This document shows positions 34,459 through 44,836 of a stretch of 64,000 bases of DNA, piece by piece. Source of the stretch: Alnus glutinosa (taxonomy: Eukaryota > Streptophyta > Magnoliopsida > Fagales > Betulaceae); NCBI RefSeq assembly GCF_958979055.1, contig NC_084892.1:1244001-1308000 (forward strand), written 5' to 3'. The notes under the pieces were generated by a model, which searched no databases, had not been told where the DNA came from, and saw only the letters and a list, made by a program, of their open reading frames with translations. Made by a program: the position numbers and the translations under genes. Every line of letters begins with the position of its first letter. Position 1 is the first letter of the stretch.

Positions 34459-35060
34459 TGTTAAAACAGTTTTTCGGTTGGTGACGTATCGATTAGTGGT
34501 AGGCTGAAATGCTCCTCGTCAATAAACACCGGCAAGATAATACTGCGTCGGGGGATGCCGACAATCCCGCTCCGATGCTTAAGTAAGTGTATTGTTCTGG
34601 AGATAATTGCACAGAGTAATGCTAGGTATTATTTAGCGTACCTTAATCTCTGGAGGGTCTTTGGTATTTATAGAGTTTTGAAGTGCAGTTATTGCTTCCC
34701 TGTACATCCGGGAATCGGTGGTTACATGAAGACGTGGCTTCGGTTATGCGGATATCTCGGGTTCATGATGTTGATTCCGGGTGCACGATCCTTCGTGGAT
34801 GGTGTGCTATTGATGCGGCTTCGGACCCACGATCTTGTTATGCGTCATGTTCCTTAGATCCCGGGTGGTCCAGGATGTACGTGGATGTTCGTATCACCGT
34901 GCACCCGGGTCGGTTCGGTTGAACCGGTTCGGCCCAAGCGACAGGACTGGGCCCCCAACTGGTTAATCTCTGGATCATTGGGCCCTGGTCGGGTGGATGT
35001 AGTGGGCCGGTTTCTCGGGTTAGGCCTAGCACCCGAGAAGGACCGAAATTCTTCCCAACA
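34459..35060 (-). repeat. 5' LTR of the Tat element (602 bp)
   Basis: This is the partner of 20992-21577, with the same TG...CA ends. It includes a 14-bp insertion around 'ttgaaccggttcgg' (about 34919-34932) not present in the other LTR. The target site GAAGA follows at 35061-35065. Confidence 0.95.
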
Positions 35061-35215
35061 GAAGATAAAATTCCAACATTTTGCAATGCTGTAATTAAGA
35101 AGATCTCCTCTTCTGAAGGTGAACTTTGAGGGGCTGAGATTGAGGAGGGCATTGGCAGGCGCCGCAACATTGGCGGCAATATTGGTTGTAATGGTCGCTG
35201 CGAGGGTTAAAGCAT
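35061..35215 (-). pseudogene. NCS1 transporter remnant 2, core piece
   Basis: On the minus strand the fragment encodes [20 protein letters not shown] followed by SPSKFTF. This matches the conserved transmembrane segment of plant NCS1 nucleobase transporters (PLUTO-like). The frame breaks soon after, near 35100. It continues at 20870-20991 beyond the retrotransposon. Confidence 0.75.
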
Positions 35216-35936
35216 GAATGTTGGGTTGAGTATAGTTTTAATAGGAGTCAAAATTGATGGTGAGTCAGAATTTTGGTTCACATGTATTAAGATTAAAAAA
35301 TAAAGTTTATATAAACAATTTTATTACATGATAGTAAATTTAAAAATAAATCCACATAAAAGTTTGATTATGCACATGAAACTTTATAAGAAAGAAAAAC
35401 TATTTGTAATAAAGCAACCTCGTTATTTATTTTTTTAAGTTTTTTTTAAAAACTCAACTTACCACTCATGATTTTTCATCACTTTTACAATCATACCTTA
35501 AACTTCAAAAAGTTTTTGTTTTTTTTTTCTCACCACTCTATTAGGATTTTCCGTTAAATTATAGGTATTTTTGCAAATTCTGTTAAATCCTGACCAATAC
35601 TTAAATCCTTGCAATTTATTCTCCTTTTTGGAATGTTGACACCCCTCTGTTAGGATTTAATGAAAAATTCTAATGAATTTGTGAAATTGAAAAAAAAAAA
35701 ATGGAAGATTTATATACTAAACTGGCATTTTTTTTTTAAAGTTTATGAATATGATTACGAAAGTGGTGAAAGATTAAGAGTCATAATTAGTAAAATTTTC
35801 CTTTTTAAAAAAAAAAAAAAATTACCGGAGATCATGTAAAACTGCAAAATTTAGAGCAAAATTTACTATTTGGTAAGAAACAGTAGATTGATAATTGAAA
35901 AAACACTGCCTACTAAGGAATCAAATTATACTGTTA
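35216..35936. other. Spacer after transporter remnant 2
   Basis: The first 120 bp match 46990-47110 ('gttgggttgagtatagtttta', 'ggttcacatgtatta'). The remainder is A/T-rich with homopolymers. No gene is seen. Confidence 0.6.
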
Positions 35937-38900
35937 GAGCACTTGTAGTGAATTCACCAAAGAGACGAAACCACCAAAATCAGACGAGTTTCATCAAAAT
36001 TGTGTTTGCAACGAACTCGTCTATGCTACAGGAAATTTGGTGAGTGCCGAAATGGCTCGTTTGTTCTGCTGAGCCAACTTCCTCTCGTCTCTTCTTATTT
36101 TCCATTTGTTTATTACCCTTTCTGCGTTCTCGATCTCCTGAAGCGAAAATTGGAGCTCCTTCGCGCCTTTTCTCACAAATCACCTCTGCAAGCTTTTGAA
36201 TCCCAAGTTTGTTTTGGTTTTATGGGTTTGGTTTGATTTGGTTTGATTTGGTTTATGGGTTTTGATTTTGAATCTCATATTTTGATTTTGGTGTGTGGTT
36301 TTTGAATCTCTCTTCCTCTTGTCTGTGGCCGAGTTGCGTGATAATTTTTAGTTAATTGTAAACCCACCAACAGAAACTTAGAGAGAGACTTTTTGTGAGT
36401 TTGTTCGCTAGATATGTGAAAGTTGAAAAGGGTTCTGCATATAATTTTGTTAGAAATGGGTTTTCCTTTTTGCTTTTTTAACTATAATCAGTTATATACG
36501 ATTAATCTATGTGATTGACGCATGTTCTTGTTAAAAATGCCCTTTATTTAGTTTAGCTTTTTGTGCTTTCTAGAGTTAGACTGGTTGAGATAAATTTGTG
36601 TGCTTTGTGGTTGAAGGGGTTACAAATGATTTACTGGGTTTTGGTTATGGGTTTCTTGGATACATTTGTTTCATTGGAATGTTGTGGTTGGGGAACAAAG
36701 GTATAGGGCGAGAATGGGTGCAAATAGGCGAAAAGCAATGGTGTCTTCGTTGGTGTTGCTACTCTCACTATCTCTGCCAATTTGGTGAATGTGGTGTGCA
36801 TAAAAACATGTTTATTGTGTCAATCAATGTGAGTGCAAAACTGATGATGAAAAGAGCAATCAAACCCATTCATCCATTCTGCCAACACTCTGCTTTGATG
36901 AGCAGCAGCTTTTGGAGATACCACCACCTATTGTTTTTTTTTTTTGTTTTTTTATTTTTCTCTATTTCTGCCCGACAAAAGGCAACCTACAAGGGCACCG
37001 AATTTCAAAAACCGAACATGGGTTTAGAAGTGTGCCATAGCCCCCCACCCTTCACTTTTCTGCAATCACCTTCTTGATTATTAATCAATTTTACATCTGA
37101 TATTGAAATGTAAAGGGGAAAACCTATGTGCTCATGCAAACTAGTACATATTCATTATAGCAAGATGGGCGTTGGATTTCCATGTGAACAATCGTTGGTT
37201 GGTTACATTTGGCTTGTGGGTTTCGGGTGATGCGTACGCCTTATTTGTCTTCCAAGGATCTGTTGTTTTTCCTGGGGGATGTGGAGTTGAGAGCTTCATA
37301 TGATTCAATCTTGTTGCTTCCTGTTATTTCTCAAGTTGTGGCCTTACGCCTTTCGTATTGATTTTTTTTTTCTTTGGCTTTGGGTATCAGTTTTTACTTC
37401 TTTGGGTGTCCAATCTCTTGGCTTGCTGTTTAGTACATCAGATTGTTTATGGAGATATCATTGCCAACCTTTAGTTTTTCTACAAATTTTGGTCTTAACT
37501 TTATTTTGAATCTAGTAAACTTAAGTGTGATTTTTTTTGTTCATGGCTGATGGTGGATGTTTATCAATATCTGTTGCAATTTTGGAAGTTTACATTTTTT
37601 TAGAAGAGAAGTGAATGATTTAGAGATAGGAGAAAAATGATATGAGATTTTTTCATCTCTTATAGACTATGTAATCAGTGTTGTTCATCTCTTATAGATA
37701 GGGATTTTTTTGCTTGTTGATTTCCTCATACATTTCTGTTTTAGTTGTCATAAGTTGAATGGTTACTTTAAGAGACCATAAAATCTGTTTGTGATCCATG
37801 GATATTTGATTTTAGGGATGGATTCAAACCAAATCCCGTACTTCACCAATCTTCATATAACAGTTTTGGCTTTAGGTTTGCTAGTATGCTTACCATAAAA
37901 GAGATTAAGGACAAGTGTGAAAATTGTTTCTTTCTTGATGATTTTTACATTGTACATTAGTCGTTATATATAGACTTGCTGCCTAGTAAATAAGGCAAGC
38001 AATTAGGTAATTACAGAGAATATTGGATTGTCAATTATGTCTAATATACACATTGAATGTATATTTTCTTAGAGATCAAATTGTGATAGGCACGGCTTCA
38101 TGGCGCTGGACCTTTCTTTTTCTGCATCGTGATAGATATGGCTTGTTGCAGCTAGAAGTTTCCTTTTCTGCATAAGGGCAGCAGCTACACATTCGTTGAT
38201 CTGCAATCGTGGAGTCTGATTTGAATGTCACGCCATGCGCTCTGCAGCTGGACTTTTCCTTTCCTGTTTGTAAGTCAGCTAGACAGATTGCATATTTGTT
38301 GGGATGCTGCTGGATTACCATATTGGCTTGCACACACGTGGCTGTCTCTCTTGGCTTGGACTCTACTCCGCTGACACGTTGAGTTCTTGTGGCAGCATCT
38401 CCTGCCTTGGCTTGTGTCTTAGCAATGCTGAGGTGTCCAAGGGCAGGAACGTGTCTAGGGGCAGGAACTTCACTAACATACCATACCCATTCCCCTTTAC
38501 AGATGAAGCAATTACAAGTTTCTAGAAACACTTTCTGCATACATTCTATTACTTCTTATTATGTATGGACGTTGGTATTAAAGCAGACTTCCACTACTTT
38601 GCATGTATGGGCTTTGGTTTTTCATTTTTAAACTCATTAATTGTCATTAAGAGCCAAACATCCAACCACTTCCATTAATTCTTAGCATAAAATGGGTGTT
38701 GGTTTTTGTACTGATCATCAATTGTCTTTAAGAGCAAAATGAGCGTTGGAACTTATATGAGCGTTGGAGCTATTCTCATCAATTGTCATTAATTCACAAA
38801 ATGACGTTGAAGCATGTATGGGCGTTGGACGTTGGAGCTATATGGTCATTGAATTTCTAATAAATTTTGGTTTCATGGTAGTTAAAAGTGGTTGGAAGTG

Positions 38901-39061
38901 GTTGTTTTAAAACTAATAAAAAAAAATAGTATTTATTTGAAGTAGATAATATTTAGAGAGTTTGATATTTGATATCTTTGAAAAGTGGGTAGCTAAAATA
39001 ACTAAAGTGTATTTTTTAGCTAAAATTTGACCAAACTTTGGTGAGTCCACTGCAAGTGCTC
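35937..39061. mobile_element. PIF/Harbinger-type element, 3.1 kb, no transposase
   Basis: Inverted ends GAGCACTTGTAGTG at 35937 and CACTGCAAGTGCTC at 39048-39061 continue for about 25 bp with two mismatches. They are flanked by TTA on both sides (35934-35936 and 39062-39064). A 3-bp TTA target and GAGCA-type ends suit PIF/Harbinger. The right subterminal part has many imperfect copies of 'tgggcgttgga' (38560-38870). No DDE transposase or Myb-like frame was found. A copia-like LTR is nested at 37898-38478. Confidence 0.75.
37898..38478 (-). mobile_element. Copia-like solo LTR nested in the Harbinger-type element
   Basis: Minus-strand TGTTAGTGAAGTTCC at 38478 begins an LTR-like stretch with a TATA-like 'tatatataacgac' near its end and a CACA terminus near 37916. 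The direct repeat 'tacca(ta)' flanks the segment (37891-37897 and 38479-38485). About 18 extra bases lie between CACA and the repeat, so the low-coordinate edge is uncertain. No primer binding site follows. Confidence 0.5.
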
Positions 39062-42000
39062 TTATATAGCTAATTCAGAATATTGTTGACTTTTCTTTAC
39101 AAATGAGATTTTTCATTGCTCCAACTTGAGATTCACACTACCGATGACTTTTACTACACTCTTGAGATTTTTCAAAAAAAAAAAAAAATAAAATAAAATA
39201 AATTGTCACATAGAACTTTGTGTACAAAGTGCATGCAAAAAATATTTTTTAATAATTAACAAAAGACTTTCTATTTCCTTATTTTGTAGGCAGAGTCTGT
39301 TGGAATCCCTCGGCATTTAGGAGAAGCGAGATGTATAAAAGTCTTTAATTTGTTTATATATATATATATATAAACATAAATTCATCCTTTTCTTTTTCAT
39401 TATACTATTATTGACTTCATTATATGAATATAAATGAATACATCACATTGGAAGTCAACCTTTCACTGGTTTGGATAATCGCAAGATTCCTCCTCGATCT
39501 ATAGGATGTATAAGCGGTACAATACTTTATTTACTTACAAACTCAATCAAACAATCTACTTTGGAGAAATGCTAGAGTTTTTCAATTTATTTATTTATTT
39601 TTTTTAAAAAAAATTGCTCTTAATTAGTTATATAAAATTGTGATACATCATTTGAAGATCAAATTTTGGAGAAAGAAAAAAATTTGAGAAGTGTAACATT
39701 TATCCAGTTTTCTACATTGAGCATCCTGTCTCCTTTTTTTGAAGAGTTTAAAAATGTAAATTTTTGTACCCACCATGTGTTAAAATGAGTTGTTTCTCAA
39801 TCTTACCGAGGCAGCAATACCATGTCAAAATGAGCTGGCTTGCCGGTGAAAAGGACCCTTGTTGATCTCTCTTTATGCTCTTATTAAACCTTTATTTATT
39901 TATTTATTTGTTTGTTTGAAGAATGAGCAAGCATTTCATATCAACAAAACAATCTATACTATCTTGAGAGTTTCATTCTCAAGGCAATTAGGAAACAACT
40001 AACTCCCAACCCAACTCTTGATTTCGCTACATAAAAAATGTCTTTTTATTCAATTATTGAGTTGTTTCTTGGTGAGGTCAAGACATGGCCCACCAAGCAT
40101 CCAATTAAATAGTTATGGCCAATTATTTTGAGTTTAGGAGCATATGCAATTCATTTGTTCTATTTGGATTTGCGATTTTAAAATGTGTGATTCGAAAATT
40201 ATGTTTTTAAAAAAATAGTTAAGCATTTGTCAAAATCTCAATTTATCATTTAAAATTACAGTTTGACATTTAAAATCGTGAGTTTTTAAAAACGTTCATA
40301 CTTGCTTGTGATTTTGTTTGTGATTTGAAAACCCATATCTTTCTACTTTTTCAAATTACTATTTTTTAAAAACACAATCTCAAACTATTCATTTATCCAT
40401 TATTTGATTTAAAATCGCACTTTTGATATACAAAATCACAATACATACCAAATGCATTATTAGTTACCCTTACTTTTTTCATTACATAAGGTTGTGAGGA
40501 CCCATGAATAGTTAATTGGGCTTTTGAAAAGAAGAATCAGCGTAAGAAGAAGAAATCCAATTACAAATTCTTGGGATTATGAAAACTGTACCCAACCTCT
40601 ATCGGACTCAACGTGGATCTGAAGCCCGTCAGAAGCCCATTGCTACTTCCTGGCAATTGCAGTCAAAGGGCAGGCCCAATAATCTTATAAATCAGTGCCC
40701 GTTAATCCATGTACAGATCTGCTTCCAGATCTAAACCTGTTTGATTAGGCTTATGATCTGCTTTATCGGTTTATACCACAATAAAAAAGGGCTCATTTGC
40801 TTTAATGAAAATGATCATATACTAATAGATTATTCACGCAGAAAAAATTAGTGTTAAAATCTTCTGTAATCATATACTTGTGAATTTAAATGAAGAAAGA
40901 TGCGTGCTTAACAAAAGACAGTCATAATTATTGATACTATTTATTCCTCAGATTCTGCTTGAAGGAAATTCTTTAGTTAATATTCTTACTTTAAACAATC
41001 TCTATTTAAGCGCTTAATGATCTTCAACAGTCATAATTGCTGATACTATTTTTCTTGTTCTTTTTTTTTTTTTTTGTTTTTTCTTCTTGGTCTGCCATTA
41101 AAGTTTTAAGGAGTGTTAATCTTTGGGCACATTTAGTTGCCAAATGAGCCACTTCTCATTATTGTTATGGAAGCATTCTCAAGAATGAGAAAGATCCAAC
41201 TTGATCCCCTTCCCTTTCTCATGTATAGCTTATAACAAAAAAAAGAAAAAAAGAAAAAAAGAAAAAAAGAAAAAAAAAAGAAGGCAGTAACTTACAAAAA
41301 ATTAAAACTAAATTTTGTATTTTAACGTGTTTTAGTGGGTGTGTTTTTTTTTTTGGTTAAAAAATATATTTTAATGTAACATAAATGAAGAATTTATCTT
41401 GTGTATTGGATTGTTTATTAAAGTTTTTGTTTTGAGAAAGAAAATGACAAATAACGAAAGTTTTAACCAACAGAGCAAGTCATTGACAAATATGACCTCA
41501 AATTTCAATTTCATATACATGAACTTTTGATTATTTTAGTACAGTCTTTAAGTTGTAAAACGCCTCAATGTTACGCTTATAATTTTTGTATCACTACTAT
41601 ATAACCATTTTTGATATTATGATTTTTTATTTTTAATCTAAATATCCTTAAAATGTTTCTTTTTTAAATGCATATGCTTAATTGAAATGTTTGATATAAC
41701 CAGTAAAGCTCCACATATTGCCGATGTCACTAAATCAAAATATATGGGCGTAGAGAATACATATTTTCGAAATCACAATATATTTTTGTTTTTGGAATTA
41801 AAAGATACTGAATTTAATTATTGTTCTAATTAACGCTTACAAAATATTTATTTGTTTACATCTCTTAATACAAATCATAATGATTGAAATGTTTACAACA
41901 TAATCAAGGAGCAAATATGTTTGAGCTGAGTTTGCTGAAGTCATGGCATGGAAACTGCCAGGGGTGGACATAAGAATTGCCCCCAATTTTTTTTTAAAAG

Positions 42001-42295
42001 ATTTTTCATAGTTTTAATTTGCCCCCTCCTCCTCATCAAAACTTCAATCTGGTTTTGCCTATGGAAACTGCAAATACATTAGACAAATATGTAAACTTTA
42101 GATGAGAACAAAAGAAGCTAAAAATAAACAAAAATAACTTGAATAAACAAATAGTATTAACGATTGATGTTGAAATGTTAGAGAAAACAATCTTACCAGT
42201 GTAACAGTTGGTATATGAGCAATTTTGCCTATGGAAACTGTGACGTCCCACATCGCTTAGGAATGAGGATGTGCTTATATGTATAAATGCACCAT
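39062..42295. other. Intergenic DNA with cluster repeats and a small MITE; NLR3 3' flank
   Basis: Positions 39294-39745 copy the flank repeat of 590-900 and 48605-49140. Positions 39890-40030 match 49325-49440. Positions 40590-40740 match 55860-56000 downstream of NLR4. From 41830 the conserved NLR 3' flank begins. The rest is A/T-rich with poly-T and poly-A runs, for example at 41055 and 41245. No gene is visible. Confidence 0.55.
40140..40460. mobile_element. Possible fold-back MITE
   Basis: The left text around 'atgcaattcatttg' and 'tttgcgattttaaaa' is mirrored on the right by the inverse of 'aaaatcgcac' and 'accaaatgcattatt'. The segment is about 320 bp and could form a long imperfect hairpin. 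No clear target duplication was found. Confidence 0.4.
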
Positions 42296-42350
42296 TTATG
42301 ACATAACGTAGATTGAACTCGAGGTATCGAGGCCATTGATATATGACGAT
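42220..42350. mobile_element. Short insertion in the 3' end of NLR3 (LTR-like fragment)
   Basis: Text absent from NLR1, NLR2 and NLR4 interrupts the conserved 'gcaattttgg' block. It contains 'tgtgacgtcccacatcgc', a common beginning of small plant LTRs or TRIM elements, and a copied piece 'tgcctatggaaactg' also present at 42056. The host text 'aattttg/attttt' is repeated at both edges. The exact boundaries and family are uncertain. Confidence 0.5.
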
Positions 42351-44836
42351 TTTTGGACCCATCTTCCTCTTTGCATTTCTGAACCGATCGATTCATTACA
42401 ATAGAGAATCTTCAATTCTTGTAGTGCAGTGAGACGATCCATCCCCAACGGAAGAGATGTTAACTTGTAGCAATCGAAAATCTCAGGTGTTTGAAGTGAT
42501 TTTAGACTCGGTAGCCACTTTGGCAAGTTCGTGAGGTTTTGACACATTGAAATATGCAGGTATTGCAAAGTGTTAGAAGAACTTTTGAGCCATCCCGGCA
42601 AAACCTCCAACTTTGGTACATTCGTAATCTTTAATTTTTTAAGGCTCCTGTTGAGAAGTACTCCTTCCGTCAAACTAATTAGCTCCTTACAGCCAAAAAT
42701 TTCAAGGGTCTCTAAGGCGGGCACCTCAGCCGGTGCATTTGTCAAAGCGATCAAGTTGTTACAATCTGAAACAACCAACGTCCGAAGGTTGGCAAGGATC
42801 CCAATCCTTTGAAACAAAAATTTTAGTCTATGACATCCAAATATACCCAACAACCGAAGAGAACTCAAGAAGCATACATCATTTTCAAAAAGGTACGTGC
42901 AAGTTGTTGTTACCGTCAGATACCTAAGGCTGATCATCTTCCTTGTATTTTTGGGCAATTGCTCAAGACTCTCACATCCGCGAAGTAGTAAAGTTTGCAA
43001 ATTGTATAGCTCACAAATGGAATTGGGAAGTTTCTTGATTCTTGTATTACCAGCTAGGTTCAGAGATCTCAAATGCTTCAAAGTACCGATAGAGCTTGAC
43101 AAAACCTCAAAAGATGAATCAGATAAGTCAAGCACCCGCAAGTACTTGAATCTCGAGATGCAAGCTTCAACTAAGGTCGGCACTTGTTGCTTGACTTGGA
43201 ACAAAGTGGTCCGCACACCATGACTTAAGGTGTAAAAGTAGTTTGGAACTTGTTGAGCATTGTGTGAAAATGACAAATGATGAATTGTTCCAGCAATGGT
43301 ATGGGTACGAAGGTCGACTGTTAAACACTCTTCTTCTGCAACCTTGAGTGCAAGATCATGGACGAGATCGTGCATTTTAAACCTATAGTACCAAGTGGCA
43401 TTTGTAACATCTTGGAAGAAAGATTTGGACAACAACTCCTTGATATACATGTCGCCAACATCTTCCAACTCTAGAATTTGACTATTAGGCGTTTTATTAA
43501 GGAGTCTATGCGCCATCCAAAATGCAATCAACTCACCACTATCAAACAAATGATCTTTTGGGAAAAGAGAACAGAAGGCAAAACATTGCTTCAAGTGAGA
43601 TGACATTTGATCATAACTTAGTTTTAATGCAGGTAAAATATCACTCTCATTTTGTTCTAATTTCCATATCCCATTATCTCTCACAAATTTCCACTCCCAT
43701 TCATCAACCTTTGAGAAAAGTAGGTTGCCTAAAGTCCTTATTGCCAATGGAACTCCTATACATTTTTTCACAACCTCTTTTCCAATTTCTAAGAGGTTTG
43801 GATATTGTTTGTCTTCCCCTTCCTTAAATGCCCATTTCACAAATAAAGACAAACAATCATCGTGGGATAAACTTTTTAAAGTGTATATGGGACCAGTTTT
43901 CACAACAGAGGCAACTGAGCGACTGCGTGTTGTCACTACAATTCTACTTTCCATTGAACCACCACTTAACAAACCTTTCAACTCAATCCATTTACTACGA
44001 TCCTCATTCCAAACATCATCTAAAATAAGTAGAAACTTCTTATTCTTTAAACAATTTCTTAATCTAGTTTGCCACAAATCTACACCCAACGTCTTATCAA
44101 TATTTGCACCAGTTGCAGATTTAAGGATATCTTTTATCAATCTATTAACATCAAAATGCTCAGACACACAAACCCACGTTCTCAAATCAAAATGATTGGC
44201 TACACGTTCATCATCGTATACCAACTTAGCAATTGTGGTCTTCCCCAATCCTCCTATTCCAACTATAGGAATTACATTGACATTGACATTTATGTCATTG
44301 TCAGCAGCATCTGGGCCCATCAAAAAATGTATTATATTTTTTTTATCATCATCCCTACCAATGACTTCTGAAGGAGGAACAAATGAGTGGGTCATGTCCA
44401 TCCTCCTCCCATGAATGACATGCCTATCTTCAAGTCGAGGTATAAGATTAAATTGATCCTTATTAGCTGCAATCTTAGCCAACTTCTCTCTAATGTCCTT
44501 GATTTTGTGACCCAGTTGAGAACGGAATGCAAAGGCGCTACTGCTGCGCCCATATGTTCTCGTCACTTGCTTCTTTAGAACTTCGTACTCAACTTCATCC
44601 AGCACATCCTCGGCCTCATAAAAAATGACTTTGAGCTGTTTTAGCCATCTGCTCAGCGCGCGATTGCTAGCTTGCTTCTCTTCAGCATCCAAGAGCACAT
44701 CTTTAATGGTTGACGTGGTGCCTTTAAGCTCTTCCAGCTCGCTTTGGATGTTCAATACCAAGCTGATCCCTTCGTAAGCAAGGGATCCTAACTTCTCCAA
44801 GATCTTTCCTGCGATATCATAGGCAAGTTCAGCCAT
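42296..44836 (-). CDS. NLR3: CC-NB-ARC-LRR receptor with altered C-terminus
   Basis: This is a tandem paralogue of NLR2. The start is MAELAYDIAG (44836). The coiled coil has AEDVLDEVEYE, the P-loop is GIGGLGKTT, kinase-2 is LILDDVW, and SRIVVTTRS, GVPLA, CFAFCSLFPKDH and MHDLVHD are all intact, followed by LRRs. Compared with NLR2 it lacks about a dozen residues in the linker (no CGLFSCC) and has extra Asn/Val residues just before the P-loop. The conserved ending (KIAHIPTV in paralogues) is replaced after about 42360 by unrelated residues finishing SSSIYVMS, because an insert of about 130 bp lies at 42220-42350. All NB-ARC catalytic motifs remain, so it is probably functional unless the very C-terminus matters. 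Confidence 0.88.
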   Translation of the reverse strand: MAELAYDIAGKILEKLGSLAYEGISLVLNIQSELEELKGTTSTIKDVLLDAEEKQASNRALSRWLKQLKVIFYEAEDVLDEVEYEVLKKQVTRTYGRSSSAFAFRSQLGHKIKDIREKLAKIAANKDQFNLIPRLEDRHVIHGRRMDMTHSFVPPSEVIGRDDDKKNIIHFLMGPDAADNDINVNVNVIPIVGIGGLGKTTIAKLVYDDERVANHFDLRTWVCVSEHFDVNRLIKDILKSATGANIDKTLGVDLWQTRLRNCLKNKKFLLILDDVWNEDRSKWIELKGLLSGGSMESRIVVTTRSRSVASVVKTGPIYTLKSLSHDDCLSLFVKWAFKEGEDKQYPNLLEIGKEVVKKCIGVPLAIRTLGNLLFSKVDEWEWKFVRDNGIWKLEQNESDILPALKLSYDQMSSHLKQCFAFCSLFPKDHLFDSGELIAFWMAHRLLNKTPNSQILELEDVGDMYIKELLSKSFFQDVTNATWYYRFKMHDLVHDLALKVAEEECLTVDLRTHTIAGTIHHLSFSHNAQQVPNYFYTLSHGVRTTLFQVKQQVPTLVEACISRFKYLRVLDLSDSSFEVLSSSIGTLKHLRSLNLAGNTRIKKLPNSICELYNLQTLLLRGCESLEQLPKNTRKMISLRYLTVTTTCTYLFENDVCFLSSLRLLGIFGCHRLKFLFQRIGILANLRTLVVSDCNNLIALTNAPAEVPALETLEIFGCKELISLTEGVLLNRSLKKLKITNVPKLEVLPGWLKSSSNTLQYLHISMCQNLTNLPKWLPSLKSLQTPEIFDCYKLTSLPLGMDRLTALQELKILYCNESIGSEMQRGRWVQKSSYINGLDTSSSIYVMS
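44237..44260 (-). promoter_or_regulatory. P-loop site resembling a miR482/2118 target
   Basis: It has the same codon pattern as in NLR1 and NLR2 (GGAATAGGAGGATTGGGGAA). The call rests on similarity to the known NLR P-loop target of miR482/2118 only. Confidence 0.4.

Larger units (their letters stand above)
20992..35060 (-). mobile_element. Ty3-type Tat-clade LTR retrotransposon, 14 kb, defunct
   Basis: The element has two LTRs with TG...CA ends and a 5-bp target duplication GAAGA (20987-20991 and 35061-35065). A primer binding site lies just inside the right LTR and a polypurine tract just inside the left one. Element order on the minus strand is LTR, gag, protease, RT-RNase H, second RNase H, integrase, tandem repeats, antisense ORF, LTR. 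The second RNase H and the long 3' region with an antisense ORF define the Tat lineage. Stops and frame changes in pol and a nested 3 kb solo LTR make it non-autonomous. Without that insert it is about 11 kb. Confidence 0.95.

Noticed and set aside
36598..37077. 159-codon plus-strand frame in the Harbinger-type element
   Set aside because: The composition is erratic with Phe and Cys runs from poly-T tracts; no transposase motif is present.
38076..38540. 154-codon minus-strand frame
   Set aside because: It coincides with the copia-like LTR at 37898-38478 and has no protein family match.
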